Positions 45,101 through 52,784 of a stretch of 64,000 bases of DNA are shown here, one piece after another. Made by a program: the position numbers and the translations under genes. Every line of letters begins with the position of its first letter. The first letter of the stretch is position 1. The notes below the pieces were generated by a model. It saw only the letters and a program-made list of their open reading frames with translations, was not told the origin of the DNA and ran no database searches. This DNA is from CAVWZH01 sp963765285 (lineage in GTDB: Bacteria; Acidobacteriota; Terriglobia; Terriglobales; Acidobacteriaceae): positions 372,001 through 436,000 of the forward strand of contig CAVXVR010000004.1 of NCBI GenBank assembly GCA_963765285.1, written 5' to 3'.

Positions 45101-45346
45101 CATCCGGTCCCGGTCAGCATCCGAGACATCGGGAAACGCAATGTCGGCGATCGGAAGATTCTGGTAGGACGTACTGCCGCCGGTCGTGGATTGGGGCGTT
45201 CCTTCGGGCGGCGGCTGCTCCGAATGTCCGGCCGCTGGCGGCGCTGGCTGTTGATCCGCAGCGGAGCGGGCAAACCCGGGCCGAGCCAGAACAGTCGCCA
45301 GGGCCAGCGTAGTCAAGATTGTGGCCAACGCCGCCTTCAAAGGCAA
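42185..45346 (-). CDS. bamA: BamA/TamA-family outer-membrane assembly protein (POTRA repeats + Omp85 barrel)
   Basis: A 1053-residue outer-membrane protein. TTG at 45346 is taken as start since GAGGAG lies 6 bases before it. Signal peptide (ATILTTLALATVLARPGFA), a proline/glutamine-rich linker, then about five POTRA-like domains (LPIADIAFPDVSDADRDRMRDMIPLKVGQRL; VKVQITGNTWFPQEKLTQQLQLQPAGR; VSQLHIEGNQKITQGQFPQ; VVLAGLVHTRRFVVDREVQLEAGDPIS) and a C-terminal 16-strand-type barrel ending HFNFFFSIGQTF with the aromatic last residue. The GGGNSHRGFGLNQAGP block corresponds to the VRGF/Y motif of Omp85 proteins. Pairing with tamB in one operon could make it a TamA-like barrel; the POTRA number (five) favours BamA type. 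Confidence 0.88.
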   Translation of the reverse strand: MPLKAALATILTTLALATVLARPGFARSAADQQPAPPAAGHSEQPPPEGTPQSTTGGSTSYQNLPIADIAFPDVSDADRDRMRDMIPLKVGQRLDRDLVRQSIQVLNATGRFADIRVEAERTASAEVSLAFITQPNYFIGTVNVEGAPAPPAANQVANASKLQLGELFTAEKISRARDSIRLLMEENGYYLSRLSEEEKRHPETQQVDILFTLVPGARAQVGRVTATGDFSYSQKQVQDIAKLHPGDAVSAQRVSSALDRVRSKFQKQTRFLAQVAISSRKYRPEANAVDYTLAITPGPKVDLITEGFRISRGTLKKNVPIYEEGALDDDLLNEGRRNLLNYLQARGYFDAKVTFEKKSSPSGDQLRVLYDINPGSRHKLVKVQITGNTWFPQEKLTQQLQLQPAGRLFAHGRYSQALLTQDIRGLEAVFRDSGFQQVKVTSRVEDNYQGRDNQIAVTLVIDQGSQTLVSQLHIEGNQKITQGQFPQLNTVPGQPYAESNIASDRDILLNFYLNRGFSDATFEAAAQPDPGSPDRMDVVYTIHEGEQTFVDQVVLAGLVHTRRFVVDREVQLEAGDPISQIQMLKTQQNLYNLLIFSQVNTAVQNPDGKEQYKNLLVDVQEAKRYTFNYGVGLEFQTGQPAVGSTQPLGATGVSPRVSFGVTRLNFRGRNQTLTFKANVGRLQQRGLLSFQAPRVLNSRNWTLTLTTFYDNTLDVTTFTSQRLEGTAQVEQVVSRKGPDGPPSTLLDYRFTYRRVKASDLQISSDQVPLLSQPTRVGMPNFSYVRNKRDNDLDSTKGSYSTVDAGVADSHFASEADFGRVLVQNSTYYAFGKNRPGDKKYVIARSTRIGVEPPFGNTIMPAPGQDCPTTGNITCLPLAERFFTGGGNSHRGFGLNQAGPRDPITGFPLGGTALFLNNLELRLPPPTLRFVQQNMSFTIFHDLGNVFTSGNDMLHSLGQWRQKDTQLCRQPPPLGAPSQCNFNYLSSAVGVGVRYKTPVGPIRLDFGYNLNPPSFQSCQSSQGSPANGACPVNTVFVPQRASHFNFFFSIGQTF

Positions 45347-45430
45347 ACCGGCTCCTCAACACAAGGGTAGGTGCTTGACTGATTCGATGAGCGCGTCTTT
45401 GACAATGTTGTATTCGGCCCGGGAAACCGC

Positions 45431-46492
45431 GTGGCACCTATAATAATAGGTCGTGCGCTGGAAAGAGTGATCAGTTTGGACCCGGAACAACGATATTCGC
45501 GGCAAACGCTCTTCGCCGGAATCGGCGTTGAGGGCCAACGCAAGTTGGCGGCGGCGAGAGTGGCCATTGTGGGATGTGGCGCCACAGGCTCCGCCCTGGC
45601 ATCTCTGCTGGCGCGGGCCGGCGTAGGCACGCTGCGCATTATTGATCGCGACTACGTGGAGCCGAGTAATCTGCAGCGCCAGGCGCTGTTTGACGAGGAG
45701 GACGCCGCCCAATCGCTGCCCAAAGCGATTGCGGCAACTCGCAAAATCACAGCCTTCAACTCTGCCATCGTCGCCGAACCGCAGGTCGCCGATCTGGTTC
45801 CCAGCAATATCGACGCCCTGTTGCGCGATGTTCATCTGATTTTGGATGGAACCGATAATTTTGAGACGCGCTACTTGGTCAACGACTTTGCAGTGAAACA
45901 TTCCATCCCGTGGATCTACACGGCCGCGGTCGGGAGTTACGCCGCAACGTTGAATGTGCTCCCGGGGAAGACCGCTTGCCTGGCCTGCATTTTCCCGGAC
46001 CTTCCGCGCGGAGCCTTTGAGACTTGCGAGACGGCCGGCATTTTGAATACGGCAGTGAATCTGGCAGCTTCCATCACCGCCACGGAGGCCTTGAAGCTAC
46101 TGGTCGGCGCGGAAACCCAGGTGCGGCGCACGTTGCTCGCTGTAGACGTGTGGCACAATGAATGGAGTGAGGTTGTGGCTTCTTCCCCTCGTGCTGGTTG
46201 CAAGGTCTGTGGCGCGAAAGAATTCTCTCATCTTGCGGGTGAAGGTCGCCCTCACATCACGCTTTGCGGGCGCAATTCAGTGCAAATTCACGAGCGGGAA
46301 CGGCCGGTAGATTTTTCTGAAATCACGCTGCGCCTGCAACCCCACGGGGTTGTCCGCCACAACGACTTTGTCCTTAAGTTCTCGCGCGAACCTTACGAGA
46401 TCACATTGTTTCCCGACGGCCGCGCCATTATCAAGGGAACAACCGACACTGCCGTGGCGCGAAGTCTGTACGCCCGGTATGTCGGGAGTTAG
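45431..46492 (+). CDS. ThiF/MoeB/HesA-family E1-like adenylyltransferase
   Basis: A 353-residue enzyme that adenylates the C-terminus of a ubiquitin-like sulfur carrier (ThiS, MoaD or similar). Start is GTG at 45431; a GTG at 45467 (VISLDPEQRYSRQTLFAGIG) is equally likely. Motifs: ARVAIVGCGATGSALASLLARAGVGTLRIIDRDYVEPSNLQRQ (ATP-binding Rossmann and the R/Q-rich loop), LILDGTDNFETRYLVNDFAV, and a CLACIF plus GCKVCG set of cysteines that binds structural zinc. The last 80 residues (CGRNSVQIHERERPVDFSEI.., FPDGRAIIKGT, ARSLYARYVG) form the small C-terminal module seen in many bacterial ThiF homologues. No carrier gene is adjacent; thiamine gene thiD lies 5 kb off. Confidence 0.85.
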   Translation: MAPIIIGRALERVISLDPEQRYSRQTLFAGIGVEGQRKLAAARVAIVGCGATGSALASLLARAGVGTLRIIDRDYVEPSNLQRQALFDEEDAAQSLPKAIAATRKITAFNSAIVAEPQVADLVPSNIDALLRDVHLILDGTDNFETRYLVNDFAVKHSIPWIYTAAVGSYAATLNVLPGKTACLACIFPDLPRGAFETCETAGILNTAVNLAASITATEALKLLVGAETQVRRTLLAVDVWHNEWSEVVASSPRAGCKVCGAKEFSHLAGEGRPHITLCGRNSVQIHERERPVDFSEITLRLQPHGVVRHNDFVLKFSREPYEITLFPDGRAIIKGTTDTAVARSLYARYVGS

Positions 46493-46499
46493 TCGATGC

Positions 46500-47793
46500 T
46501 CAACGCTGGACGATGGTCTCGAGGGCATCGAAAAATCCGGGATAGGAAATGACTGCGGCATTCGCGCCTCGGATTGTGGTTTCGCCTTGCGCTCTCAGGC
46601 CGGCAATAGCGAACGCCATGGCGATACGATGATCGCCGAACGAATCAATCTCCGCGCCATGCAGTTTCTGGCCGCCGTGAATTTTCAGGCCGTCTTCCCT
46701 CTCTTCGACTTGTGCCCCCATGGCGCGCAAGTTGACGGCCACCGCCGCAATGCGGTCTGACTCCTTCACCCGCAACTCGCGGGCATCCCGAATCTCAATT
46801 CCCTGTTCCGTGTAGGGAGCAATCGCCGCCAGGACCGGGATTTCATCAATCAGCGCCGCCGTATCCGCACCGGCGATGGTGGCCTGGCGAAGCTCTCGCC
46901 CTTCCACTCGCACTGTGCCGCGCAGTTCACCATGCTGCTCTTCCATACTCGTTATCGAGATTCCGACCCCAAGGGAAATCATGATCTCAAGCAGACGAGC
47001 CCGGGTGGGATTCAACAGCAAATCGCTGATCACGAGTTGAGAGTCGGGAAACAGCGCTGCTGCGCACATGAAGAAAGCGGCACTGGAGAGATCGCCTGGG
47101 ACGGTAGCTTCAAGCGCGCGAAGCTTCTGTCCGCCACGAATGCTCGCCGTATTGCCTAGCTGGGTCAAGTCTGCACCAAAGGCACGCAGAGCCAGTTCTC
47201 CATGATCGCGCGTGCGAACTGGCTCAGTGACCGATGTCTCGCCTTCGGCAAACAGCCCGGCAAACAACAATGCGGTCTTCACCTGCGCGCTGGCAACCGG
47301 CATGGAGTACGCAATCCCTTTCAGGCCGCCGCCAGTGATACGCAGGGGCGGCCGGTTTTCTGGGCCGGCGGAGATTCGGGCGCCCATCCGTTCTAGAGGC
47401 ACTATGACCCGAGCCATGGGACGCCGTGACAGAGACTCGTCGCCGACCAGTTCACTCGTCAACGCCTGACCAGCCAGGATGCCGCTCAGCATCCGCATGG
47501 TCGATCCGGAGTTGCCGCAATCGAGTGGCGCCTTGGGAGCAGCCAAATTTCCGCCGCGACCCTCGATCACGACGCGGTCACTGTCTCGCTCCCACTGGAT
47601 ACCGAGGGCCTTCAGACAATCCAGACGTGCTGCCGCAATCGGCTCCGGTTGAGAAATTCTCGAGTCGCGTGGTTCCCTCGGCAAGGGCTGCCAGCATGGC
47701 GTAGCGATGCGAAATCGATTTGTCCCCAGGCAAGGAAAGTGTGCCCATCACGTTCCTGGCCGGGCGAACCACAACTGTAGTGGGAGATTCCAT
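46500..47793 (-). CDS. aroA: 3-phosphoshikimate 1-carboxyvinyltransferase (EPSP synthase), split by one inserted base
   Basis: AroA joins phosphoenolpyruvate to shikimate-3-phosphate on the aromatic amino-acid pathway. The N-terminus lies in one frame from ATG 47793 (MGTLSLPGDKSISHRYAML, ENFSTGADC). The remainder is in the next frame to 46500 (LDCLKALGIQW; PLDCGNSGSTMRMLSGILAG; GDESLSRRPMARVI; AALIDEIPVLAAIA; RELRVKESDRIAAVA; GDHRIAMAFAIAGL). Dropping one base of the C pair at 47633-47634 gives GADCAARLDCLKALG. Restored length is about 430 residues, normal for the family. Loss of aroA would make the cell need aromatic supplements, and the rest is perfectly conserved, so the break is most likely a sequence error. 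It converges with the E1 gene with only 7 bases between. Confidence 0.9.
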
Positions 47794-47820
47794 GGCTGGC
47801 TTAGGTGGCCGATGGCTGAA

Positions 47821-48228
47821 TCAGGCGAATGCTTTGCCCTGCTCCGCGGCTTCCTTGAGAATTTCCGAGGGAACTTCCTTGATGGAGAGACCGAACTTAA
47901 ACATCGGCGTCTCGCTGCCTCGCCCCCAGCGGTGGACTTCCCAATGGGCCCGCATAAACCTGACATCGGAATTCGCCGTGAGGTCGAGAAGCAGCGGATG
48001 TTCTCCCCGATAGAATTTCTGCGGGAAAGCAGCCAGCGGCTTCGCGCCCCAAGTGGCTCCATCGGGCGAGCCGAGGATGCTTAAGTCAAGAGACTCCTGT
48101 TCCACAATGTTCGTAATGTTGAGGCTAAGCAAGAAGACGCGGGACACCGCCGAGGTTACGTCAACTGTCGGCCCATCGCCCTTGGCGTTGACCACCGTTT
48201 TCTCGGCAACTAGGAAAGTGTCAATCAT
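47821..48228 (-). CDS. conserved hypothetical protein
   Basis: A 135-residue protein from the ATG at 48228 (an open frame reaches 48345 but the added part is unlike protein). It is not of a family I recognise: MIDTFLVAEKTVVNAKGDGPTVDVTSAVSRVFLLSLNITNIVEQESLDLSILGSPDG suggests a beta-sandwich-like strand pattern, followed by HPLLLDLTANSDVRFMRAHWEVHRWGRGSE and a helical end rich in E, A and K. No signal peptide and no membrane segment. It lies 27 bases upstream of aroA on the same strand and is probably co-transcribed. Function unknown. Confidence 0.7.
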   Translation of the reverse strand: MIDTFLVAEKTVVNAKGDGPTVDVTSAVSRVFLLSLNITNIVEQESLDLSILGSPDGATWGAKPLAAFPQKFYRGEHPLLLDLTANSDVRFMRAHWEVHRWGRGSETPMFKFGLSIKEVPSEILKEAAEQGKAFA

Positions 48229-48278
48229 GGCGAGAGAATTGTAGCAAAGGCCGGTAGCAGTTTCGCGATCGCCACCAA

Positions 48279-49079
48279 TCAGAGGTTCACAACCGAATCT
48301 AGAAACTGACGCAGGGCCGTCCCGACCATTTCCGGTTGCTCCCATGGCGAGAGATGACCGGCTTTAGGCACGACTATCATTGCGCTGCCCGGAATGTTGC
48401 GCTGCATCAACTCGGCCTCAGGCCGCCCGGTCAAAACATCCTCATCGCCGGTCACGATTAGCGTAGGAACGTTGATCGTTTTCAAGGTAGCGACGGAATC
48501 CGGGCGCTCGGCCATGCCGTACTGCACTTGGGCAAGGGCTTGGGAAGACATTTTCTGCATCATTCGCAAACCGGCTTCGACGCGGTCCGGCCTGGTATTC
48601 CGTGTCGTCTGGCCAAAATAACGTGGCACCATGCTTTGCAGAAAGGGTTCAACTCCCCGCGCCACGACATCGGCAGCTGCTCGCGATCGTTCTGCTTTCG
48701 CCTCGGAAGTGTCCGCAGTTGCTTTGGTATTGCATAGCGCCAGCGCCTGGACGCGCTCCCGGGCCCGCCGCCAGAACTCAAACAAAATGTAGCCTCCCAG
48801 AGAGATTCCCACGAATGCAGCTTTATCAATGCCGGCATCACCCAGAATCGAAATAAGGTCGGCGGCGTGTTTTTGCATAGTTGCCGGACCCTCGCCGATT
48901 TCAGAGTCACCGTGGCCGCGGAGGTCCGGCAGAATCAGCCTGTAGCGCGAGGTTAGCGCCTGAGCAGAAGGAAGCCAAAATTCATGACTCGCGGTAAGCG
49001 GATGCAGCAAGACCACCGGAGGCCCGCTGCCCAAGATCTGATAGGCAATTTCAGCGTCGCCGCTATGAACGTGGTTCAT
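48279..49079 (-). CDS. alpha/beta hydrolase (3-oxoadipate enol-lactonase-like)
   Basis: A 266-residue hydrolase from ATG 49079; the ATG at 49100 and the longer frame to 49175 are alternatives, the latter overlapping the PspC gene. Family signs: the oxyanion segment PPVVLLHPLTASHEFW, LPDLRGHGDSE, the nucleophile elbow FVGISLGGYILFEF (Ser in GISLGG), the acid in TLIVTGDEDVLTGRPEAE and the histidine in KAGHLSPWEQPE. This complete triad is like PcaD and related esterases and lactonases. No aromatic-degradation genes are nearby, so substrate is open. It lies 50 bases before the small hypothetical gene. Confidence 0.82.
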   Translation of the reverse strand: MNHVHSGDAEIAYQILGSGPPVVLLHPLTASHEFWLPSAQALTSRYRLILPDLRGHGDSEIGEGPATMQKHAADLISILGDAGIDKAAFVGISLGGYILFEFWRRARERVQALALCNTKATADTSEAKAERSRAAADVVARGVEPFLQSMVPRYFGQTTRNTRPDRVEAGLRMMQKMSSQALAQVQYGMAERPDSVATLKTINVPTLIVTGDEDVLTGRPEAELMQRNIPGSAMIVVPKAGHLSPWEQPEMVGTALRQFLDSVVNL

Positions 49080-49134
49080 TTGGCAAAAGTGCAAGCACAT
49101 GTCGCCTGGCGAAGCAGCCCGAGTTGAAACGTCA

Positions 49135-49449
49135 TCACTGAGGATTTGTCGCGTGTTCACCTGCGGGCAGCGCAAGCGCTTTCGGCTCTTCCGGCATTAT
49201 GATCCATGCAATGGGATAAGCCAGCAGCCCGACGCCGGTGAAAACCGCCACCAACAGCCAGATCAGGCGAACCAGCGCAACATCGAGATCGAAATACTCG
49301 GCAAATCCGGCACAGACCCCGGCGATTTTGCGTCCCACGCGAGGGCGCAGCAAACGCTTGCGGGCCAGAACCGCACCCACTCGCTTGCCGCAGTAGGCAC
49401 AGTTGTTGGCGTCATCCTGAATGACTTTGCCACAATAATTGCAATACAT
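49135..49449 (-). CDS. zinc-ribbon PspC-domain protein
   Basis: A 104-residue protein with a very good ribosome-binding site (AAGGAGGGAG just before ATG 49449 on the coding strand). An N-terminal zinc ribbon has cysteines in two CxxC pairs (CNYC, CAYC at residues 3-6 and 17-20). A PspC domain follows (RKIAGVCAGFAEYFDLDVALVRLIWLLVAVFTGVGLLAYPIAWIIMPEE) with two hydrophobic segments. PspC domains take part in phage-shock envelope-stress signalling with PspA/PspB; the ribbon-PspC form is frequent in acidobacteria and other phyla. No pspA is nearby. It is the first gene of the leftward run that leads to aroA. Confidence 0.85.
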   Translation of the reverse strand: MYCNYCGKVIQDDANNCAYCGKRVGAVLARKRLLRPRVGRKIAGVCAGFAEYFDLDVALVRLIWLLVAVFTGVGLLAYPIAWIIMPEEPKALALPAGEHATNPQ

Positions 49450-49498
49450 AACTCCCTCCTTCCTAGGATACGCAGGTTTCGCCGGTTAAGTTCCCTTC

Positions 49499-50788
49499 CT
49501 ACTCACGGTAAGCATCTTTCACATGCTTGCGCGCGACCTCGGCGGGCAGCGTATTCGCGTTGGCCGCGATCACGGCCTGATATTTGGCCACGGCCTGGTC
49601 GCGCTTCTGAAGCTGGTCGTACATTTCCCCGGCGCCCAGATTCGCTCTCTGCAGCACGTCGGGGTCAGGACGAGCCGCATGACTCATCAATTCGTAAGCG
49701 GCCGCCGCGCCCGTGTAGTCCTTTTGAGTACGCAGCAGGTCCCCCAGGCTGAGCGCGGCGCTCTGATAGACGGTTCCGGGATAGAAGTTTTCCTGGCCCA
49801 CTTGCCAGACTTTTCGATAAGCGGCGGCAGCTTCCTGCGGCCGACCCAGCGAGCGCAGTAAATTCCCTTCCTCTAGGGCCATAAGCGCGTTCCGCGGATA
49901 GCTGGCGATCAAGTCGCGCGCCACCGCCAGGGCTTCCTCATTGCGCCCCTCGCGGCGCAAAAAGACCACCAGCAGGATCTTGGCATCCACACTGGTTTCA
50001 CCTTTGCCCTCGGCACACTCTTGCAGATATTCGATGCCTTTCTGCTTGTTGCCTCCGAGCCCCACCATGGCGGCGGCGACCTTGATGCCCCACGGAAGGC
50101 TTCCGAGTACGTAGTTGTGTGCGCCCACAATGAGCTTTGCCTGCACGTCGCCTGGAGCCAGCTCGAGAACGCGTTCGTGGTCGTGCCTCGCGCCCAGGGC
50201 GTTCCGCAGGGCTGAAAACCAGGCACGTTCCACCAAGGCGGTGTAGGTTGCGAATTGAGCTCGCGTCACCCCTCGGGCGTAGAGCGCGTCGACGTCTTTG
50301 GGATTGGCCGCCAGCCGCTTCTCTTCGAGATCAAGTGCCCGCTGCACCAGGTCCCTGATGCGCTGTTGCACTTTAGGATCTGCGGGACGGTGGGCGGCGT
50401 GAATAAAACTGTCATTGGCAAAATCGCCGGAGTTGAGCGCACCGATGCGGTAAAGCTCGCGGAACAGCACCGCTGTCAGCAAGTGATTCACCGCGAAAGG
50501 ATCGTCGGGGTGGCGGGCTGCGATCTGCTCGAATTCCTGAACCGCGCGATCGTAATCCAGATTGTAAAAGTGATCGAACGCAGTAACGTTCAGCGGGTCA
50601 GTAGGACGGTATGAGAGGGTCTCGGCCGCCGCTGAAATCGGTGGGGCGATCATTCCAAGCGACAGCACGGCCAGCAGCGCAATCCCGCACAGTGGAACCC
50701 TCAGAAGCAAGTCGGCAGTCTCGAGTCGAAGGTGTTGTGTCCTTAGTGTACTCGAACAGATTCGCGGTGTGCGAACCAAGAAGGTCAT
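49499..50788 (-). CDS. exported TPR protein
   Basis: A 429-residue protein from the ATG at 50788; the frame opens at 50923 but the extra 45 residues look non-coding. A hydrophobic export segment (VPLCGIALLAVLSLGMIAPPISAAAE) is at about 35-60, late for a signal peptide, so the true start may be nearer. The mature part is built of tetratricopeptide helices: DRAVQEFEQIAARHPDDPFAVNHL, NEEALAVARDLIASYPRNALMALEEGNLLRSLGRPQEAAAAYRKV, KRDQAVAKYQAVIAANAN. TPRs mediate protein contacts; this protein's partner is unknown. Similar proteins are abundant in acidobacteria. It stands 49 bases upstream of the PspC gene on the same strand. Confidence 0.75.
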   Translation of the reverse strand: MTFLVRTPRICSSTLRTQHLRLETADLLLRVPLCGIALLAVLSLGMIAPPISAAAETLSYRPTDPLNVTAFDHFYNLDYDRAVQEFEQIAARHPDDPFAVNHLLTAVLFRELYRIGALNSGDFANDSFIHAAHRPADPKVQQRIRDLVQRALDLEEKRLAANPKDVDALYARGVTRAQFATYTALVERAWFSALRNALGARHDHERVLELAPGDVQAKLIVGAHNYVLGSLPWGIKVAAAMVGLGGNKQKGIEYLQECAEGKGETSVDAKILLVVFLRREGRNEEALAVARDLIASYPRNALMALEEGNLLRSLGRPQEAAAAYRKVWQVGQENFYPGTVYQSAALSLGDLLRTQKDYTGAAAAYELMSHAARPDPDVLQRANLGAGEMYDQLQKRDQAVAKYQAVIAANANTLPAEVARKHVKDAYRE

Positions 50789-50990
50789 CTGTACGCTTCC
50801 ATCAACGCGAAACGGTGACCTTATAATCAACCGCGACACTTCTTTCCTAGTGAACGCGGTAATTCTTGCCCATGCTGCCTGCGGGTGGGGGCGCAAGAAC
50901 CGTGCGAATAGGCGCAGTTTCAATAAGTTATCTTGCGGAAGCTTTGGCTATCGGCTTGCGATGTAGAAAATATAGGAAAAAGAGGTGGTT

Positions 50991-51434
50991 ATGTCTGAAG
51001 TTGCGCGCGACGCGTCCAAAGAGTTCTGGCAGCCACCGGCAAGCCAGCCGGGTTCCCTCATCGGCATGGTAGAAGTCTGCGACGGTTGCGGCACCGAATT
51101 CATGGCGGGCGCCCGCTTCTGCTACTTGTGCGGGACCGGCCGCGAAACCGGCCTCAGCGGCAAGTGGAAATGGCCCCGCAACCTTGGATTTCTCGAAGCA
51201 CTCGAATTCCACCGCGTGAAACAAGGTTTAGGTTTGGGAGTGACGTCGCTGGTCGCCTTTCTCGCGGGCATCGGATGTCTGCTGGCAGTTCTGGCGGTCA
51301 GTGTTATCTTCACCGCGCAGACTTGGTCTGATTTTCAGGCAATCCAGTCTTACCGCATGCAATGGCTGTTGGCTGCGGTGGCAGCTTTCGTAGCTGGAAT
51401 TCTCCTCAAGAAGTCGCCTCCTGCCAAGGACTAG
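50991..51434 (+). CDS. zinc-ribbon membrane protein, hypothetical
   Basis: A 147-residue protein from ATG 50991 (AGAGG 4-8 bases upstream). A zinc ribbon CDGCGTEFMAGARFCYLCG (two CxxC pairs, about 35-53) is followed by a basic stretch and two membrane helices (GVTSLVAFLAGIGCLLAVLAVSVIF and MQWLLAAVAAFVAGILL) with a short lysine tail. Not a named family that I can identify; ribbon plus helices resembles zinc-ribbon domain-containing hypothetical proteins common in this phylum. It is transcribed away from the TPR gene and converges with thiD. Confidence 0.7.
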   Translation: MSEVARDASKEFWQPPASQPGSLIGMVEVCDGCGTEFMAGARFCYLCGTGRETGLSGKWKWPRNLGFLEALEFHRVKQGLGLGVTSLVAFLAGIGCLLAVLAVSVIFTAQTWSDFQAIQSYRMQWLLAAVAAFVAGILLKKSPPAKD

Positions 51435-51480
51435 ATTCTTCTTCCCGTCCTTTTCCCGTTTCACACCAGTGCTGTTCGGT

Positions 51481-52326
51481 TCACACGACCGGTTCGGTGT
51501 CAGCTATTAGCGCGCGCCGTTGCTGGTGCATGCGATAAAGATGGTGCACCGGTGCTATGCCTCGGCCCAAAGGATGCCCGTGGGAAATAGCCCCAGAGAC
51601 GTAGACCTTCGCTAAGAGAACTGCCTCTGGAAGCCCTCTACCCAGGGCCAGATGGCAGGCCAGCGCGGACGCGAAGGCACATCCGGTCCCATGCGTGAAG
51701 TTTGAGCGCTGTCGTTGCGACTTGAAAATCTCCTGCTGGACGCCGCGCCTGCTGGTAAAGCTCAAGAGATCGATCGCTTTCTCAAGATGCCCGCCGGTAA
51801 CTACGACAGCCTGCGCCCCCATCTCATGCAGCCGGACCGCCGCTGCTCTCATTTGCTCGGGGTTTGAGACTTCCAGACCGGTCAAGGCCGCAGCTTCATC
51901 CACATTTGGAGTGATGACGCTTGCCAGAGGCAAGAGCCGATCTATCAACACCCTCGTGCCTGCGTCGTCGATCAGAGCGGTCCCGGAAGAAGACCTCAGA
52001 ATGGGATCGACAACGACCCCTGGCGGCTTAGCCTCCCCCAGGAAATCGGCTACCGCCATTGCGACCCTACCCGACCCAAGCATGCCGACGTGAACGGCGT
52101 CGATTTCGATGTCCCGCGCGAGTTCGTCGAGGGTCTCGCGGATTAATTGGGGCGAGACTACCTCCACCCGGCGCACTCCTTGCGTCGATTGAATTGTGAG
52201 GGCGGTTATACAGGCTATTCCGTAGCAGCCGTGGGCCGCCATGGTCTTAAGATCAGCCGTCACCCCGGCACCCGACGAAGGGTCGAACCCGGCAATGGTG
52301 AGCACGACGCGTGGAGTTTGGGGCAT
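51481..52326 (-). CDS. thiD: hydroxymethylpyrimidine / phosphomethylpyrimidine kinase
   Basis: ThiD phosphorylates HMP and then HMP-P to HMP-PP for thiamine synthesis. The 281-residue ribokinase-fold protein shows VLTIAGFDPSSGAGVTADLKTMAAHGCYG at the N-terminus, VHVGMLGS, VVVDPILRSSSGTALI, VITPNVDEAAALTG, VVVTGGHL and the C-terminal active-site motif NFTHGTGCAFASALACHLALG. The tail (SGAISHGHPLGRGIAPVHHLYRM) is a usual ThiD ending. No thiamine riboswitch (THI box) is evident in the short upstream region. It stands alone, divergent from rlpA. Confidence 0.93.
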   Translation of the reverse strand: MPQTPRVVLTIAGFDPSSGAGVTADLKTMAAHGCYGIACITALTIQSTQGVRRVEVVSPQLIRETLDELARDIEIDAVHVGMLGSGRVAMAVADFLGEAKPPGVVVDPILRSSSGTALIDDAGTRVLIDRLLPLASVITPNVDEAAALTGLEVSNPEQMRAAAVRLHEMGAQAVVVTGGHLEKAIDLLSFTSRRGVQQEIFKSQRQRSNFTHGTGCAFASALACHLALGRGLPEAVLLAKVYVSGAISHGHPLGRGIAPVHHLYRMHQQRRALIADTEPVV

Positions 52327-52518
52327 ATAGGAAATCTAGCGGAAATAAGCGCCATTGCAAATGCCAGAGCCAATCCCGCACTTCTTTGGTTTGTTTGGCA
52401 AGATCGCCCCGGCAAATGATTGATAATTCACAGTTACCGTCGATCACAGACATTTTTCTCTCAAGCTACTGAAAACAAAAGCAATGTAATAATTTCTGGG
52501 CATCGATCGGAGGCATTA

Positions 52519-52534
52519 TTTACCATATGATAAA
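52519..52534. promoter_or_regulatory. near-perfect 16-base palindrome in an AT-rich intergenic stretch
   Basis: TTTACCATATGATAAA is palindromic except at one symmetric pair (14 of 16 bases). It sits in the 458-base gap 52327-52784 between thiD and rlpA, whose part from about 52440 to 52610 is far richer in A and T than the surroundings. A regulator-binding site is plausible. A hairpin GGTTA-CGTGAGA-TAACC lies at 52592-52608. Confidence 0.4.
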
Positions 52535-52644
52535 CATGTCAATGGCATTGTAACCAGTAACATACGAACCATATCTTAAGATAAACAGCAGGTTACGTGA
52601 GATAACCATTACTCCCTGATTACCTTTTCATGTCCCGTTAGCGA

Positions 52645-52674
52645 TTGACAGCTGGCCGAACCCCCCGGTAGCAT
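52645..52674 (+). promoter_or_regulatory. candidate sigma-70 promoter of rlpA
   Basis: TTGACA (52645-52650), 18 bases, TAGCAT (52669-52674). Transcription would begin near 52681, leaving a leader of about 104 bases before the ATG at 52785. That leader can fold (CGAGG with CCTCG; GAGGTAC repeats near 52740). The leader was not matched to any riboswitch class by eye. Confidence 0.5.
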
Positions 52675-52784
52675 CTCCCAATCCTTGGCAAACTGGTAGG
52701 CGAGGTCGGCATCTACAAGTCCTCGGCAATCTGGGGTAGGGAGGTACGTACTGAGGTACGACTTTAGAGATGAGAGGTGACTGA

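Noticed and set aside
52681..52784. c-di-GMP or c-di-AMP riboswitch in the rlpA leader
   Set aside because: Short matches such as GACAGCT and GGTAGGCG occur, but the conserved cores of GEMM and ydaO motifs are not found in order; kept only as a search suggestion.
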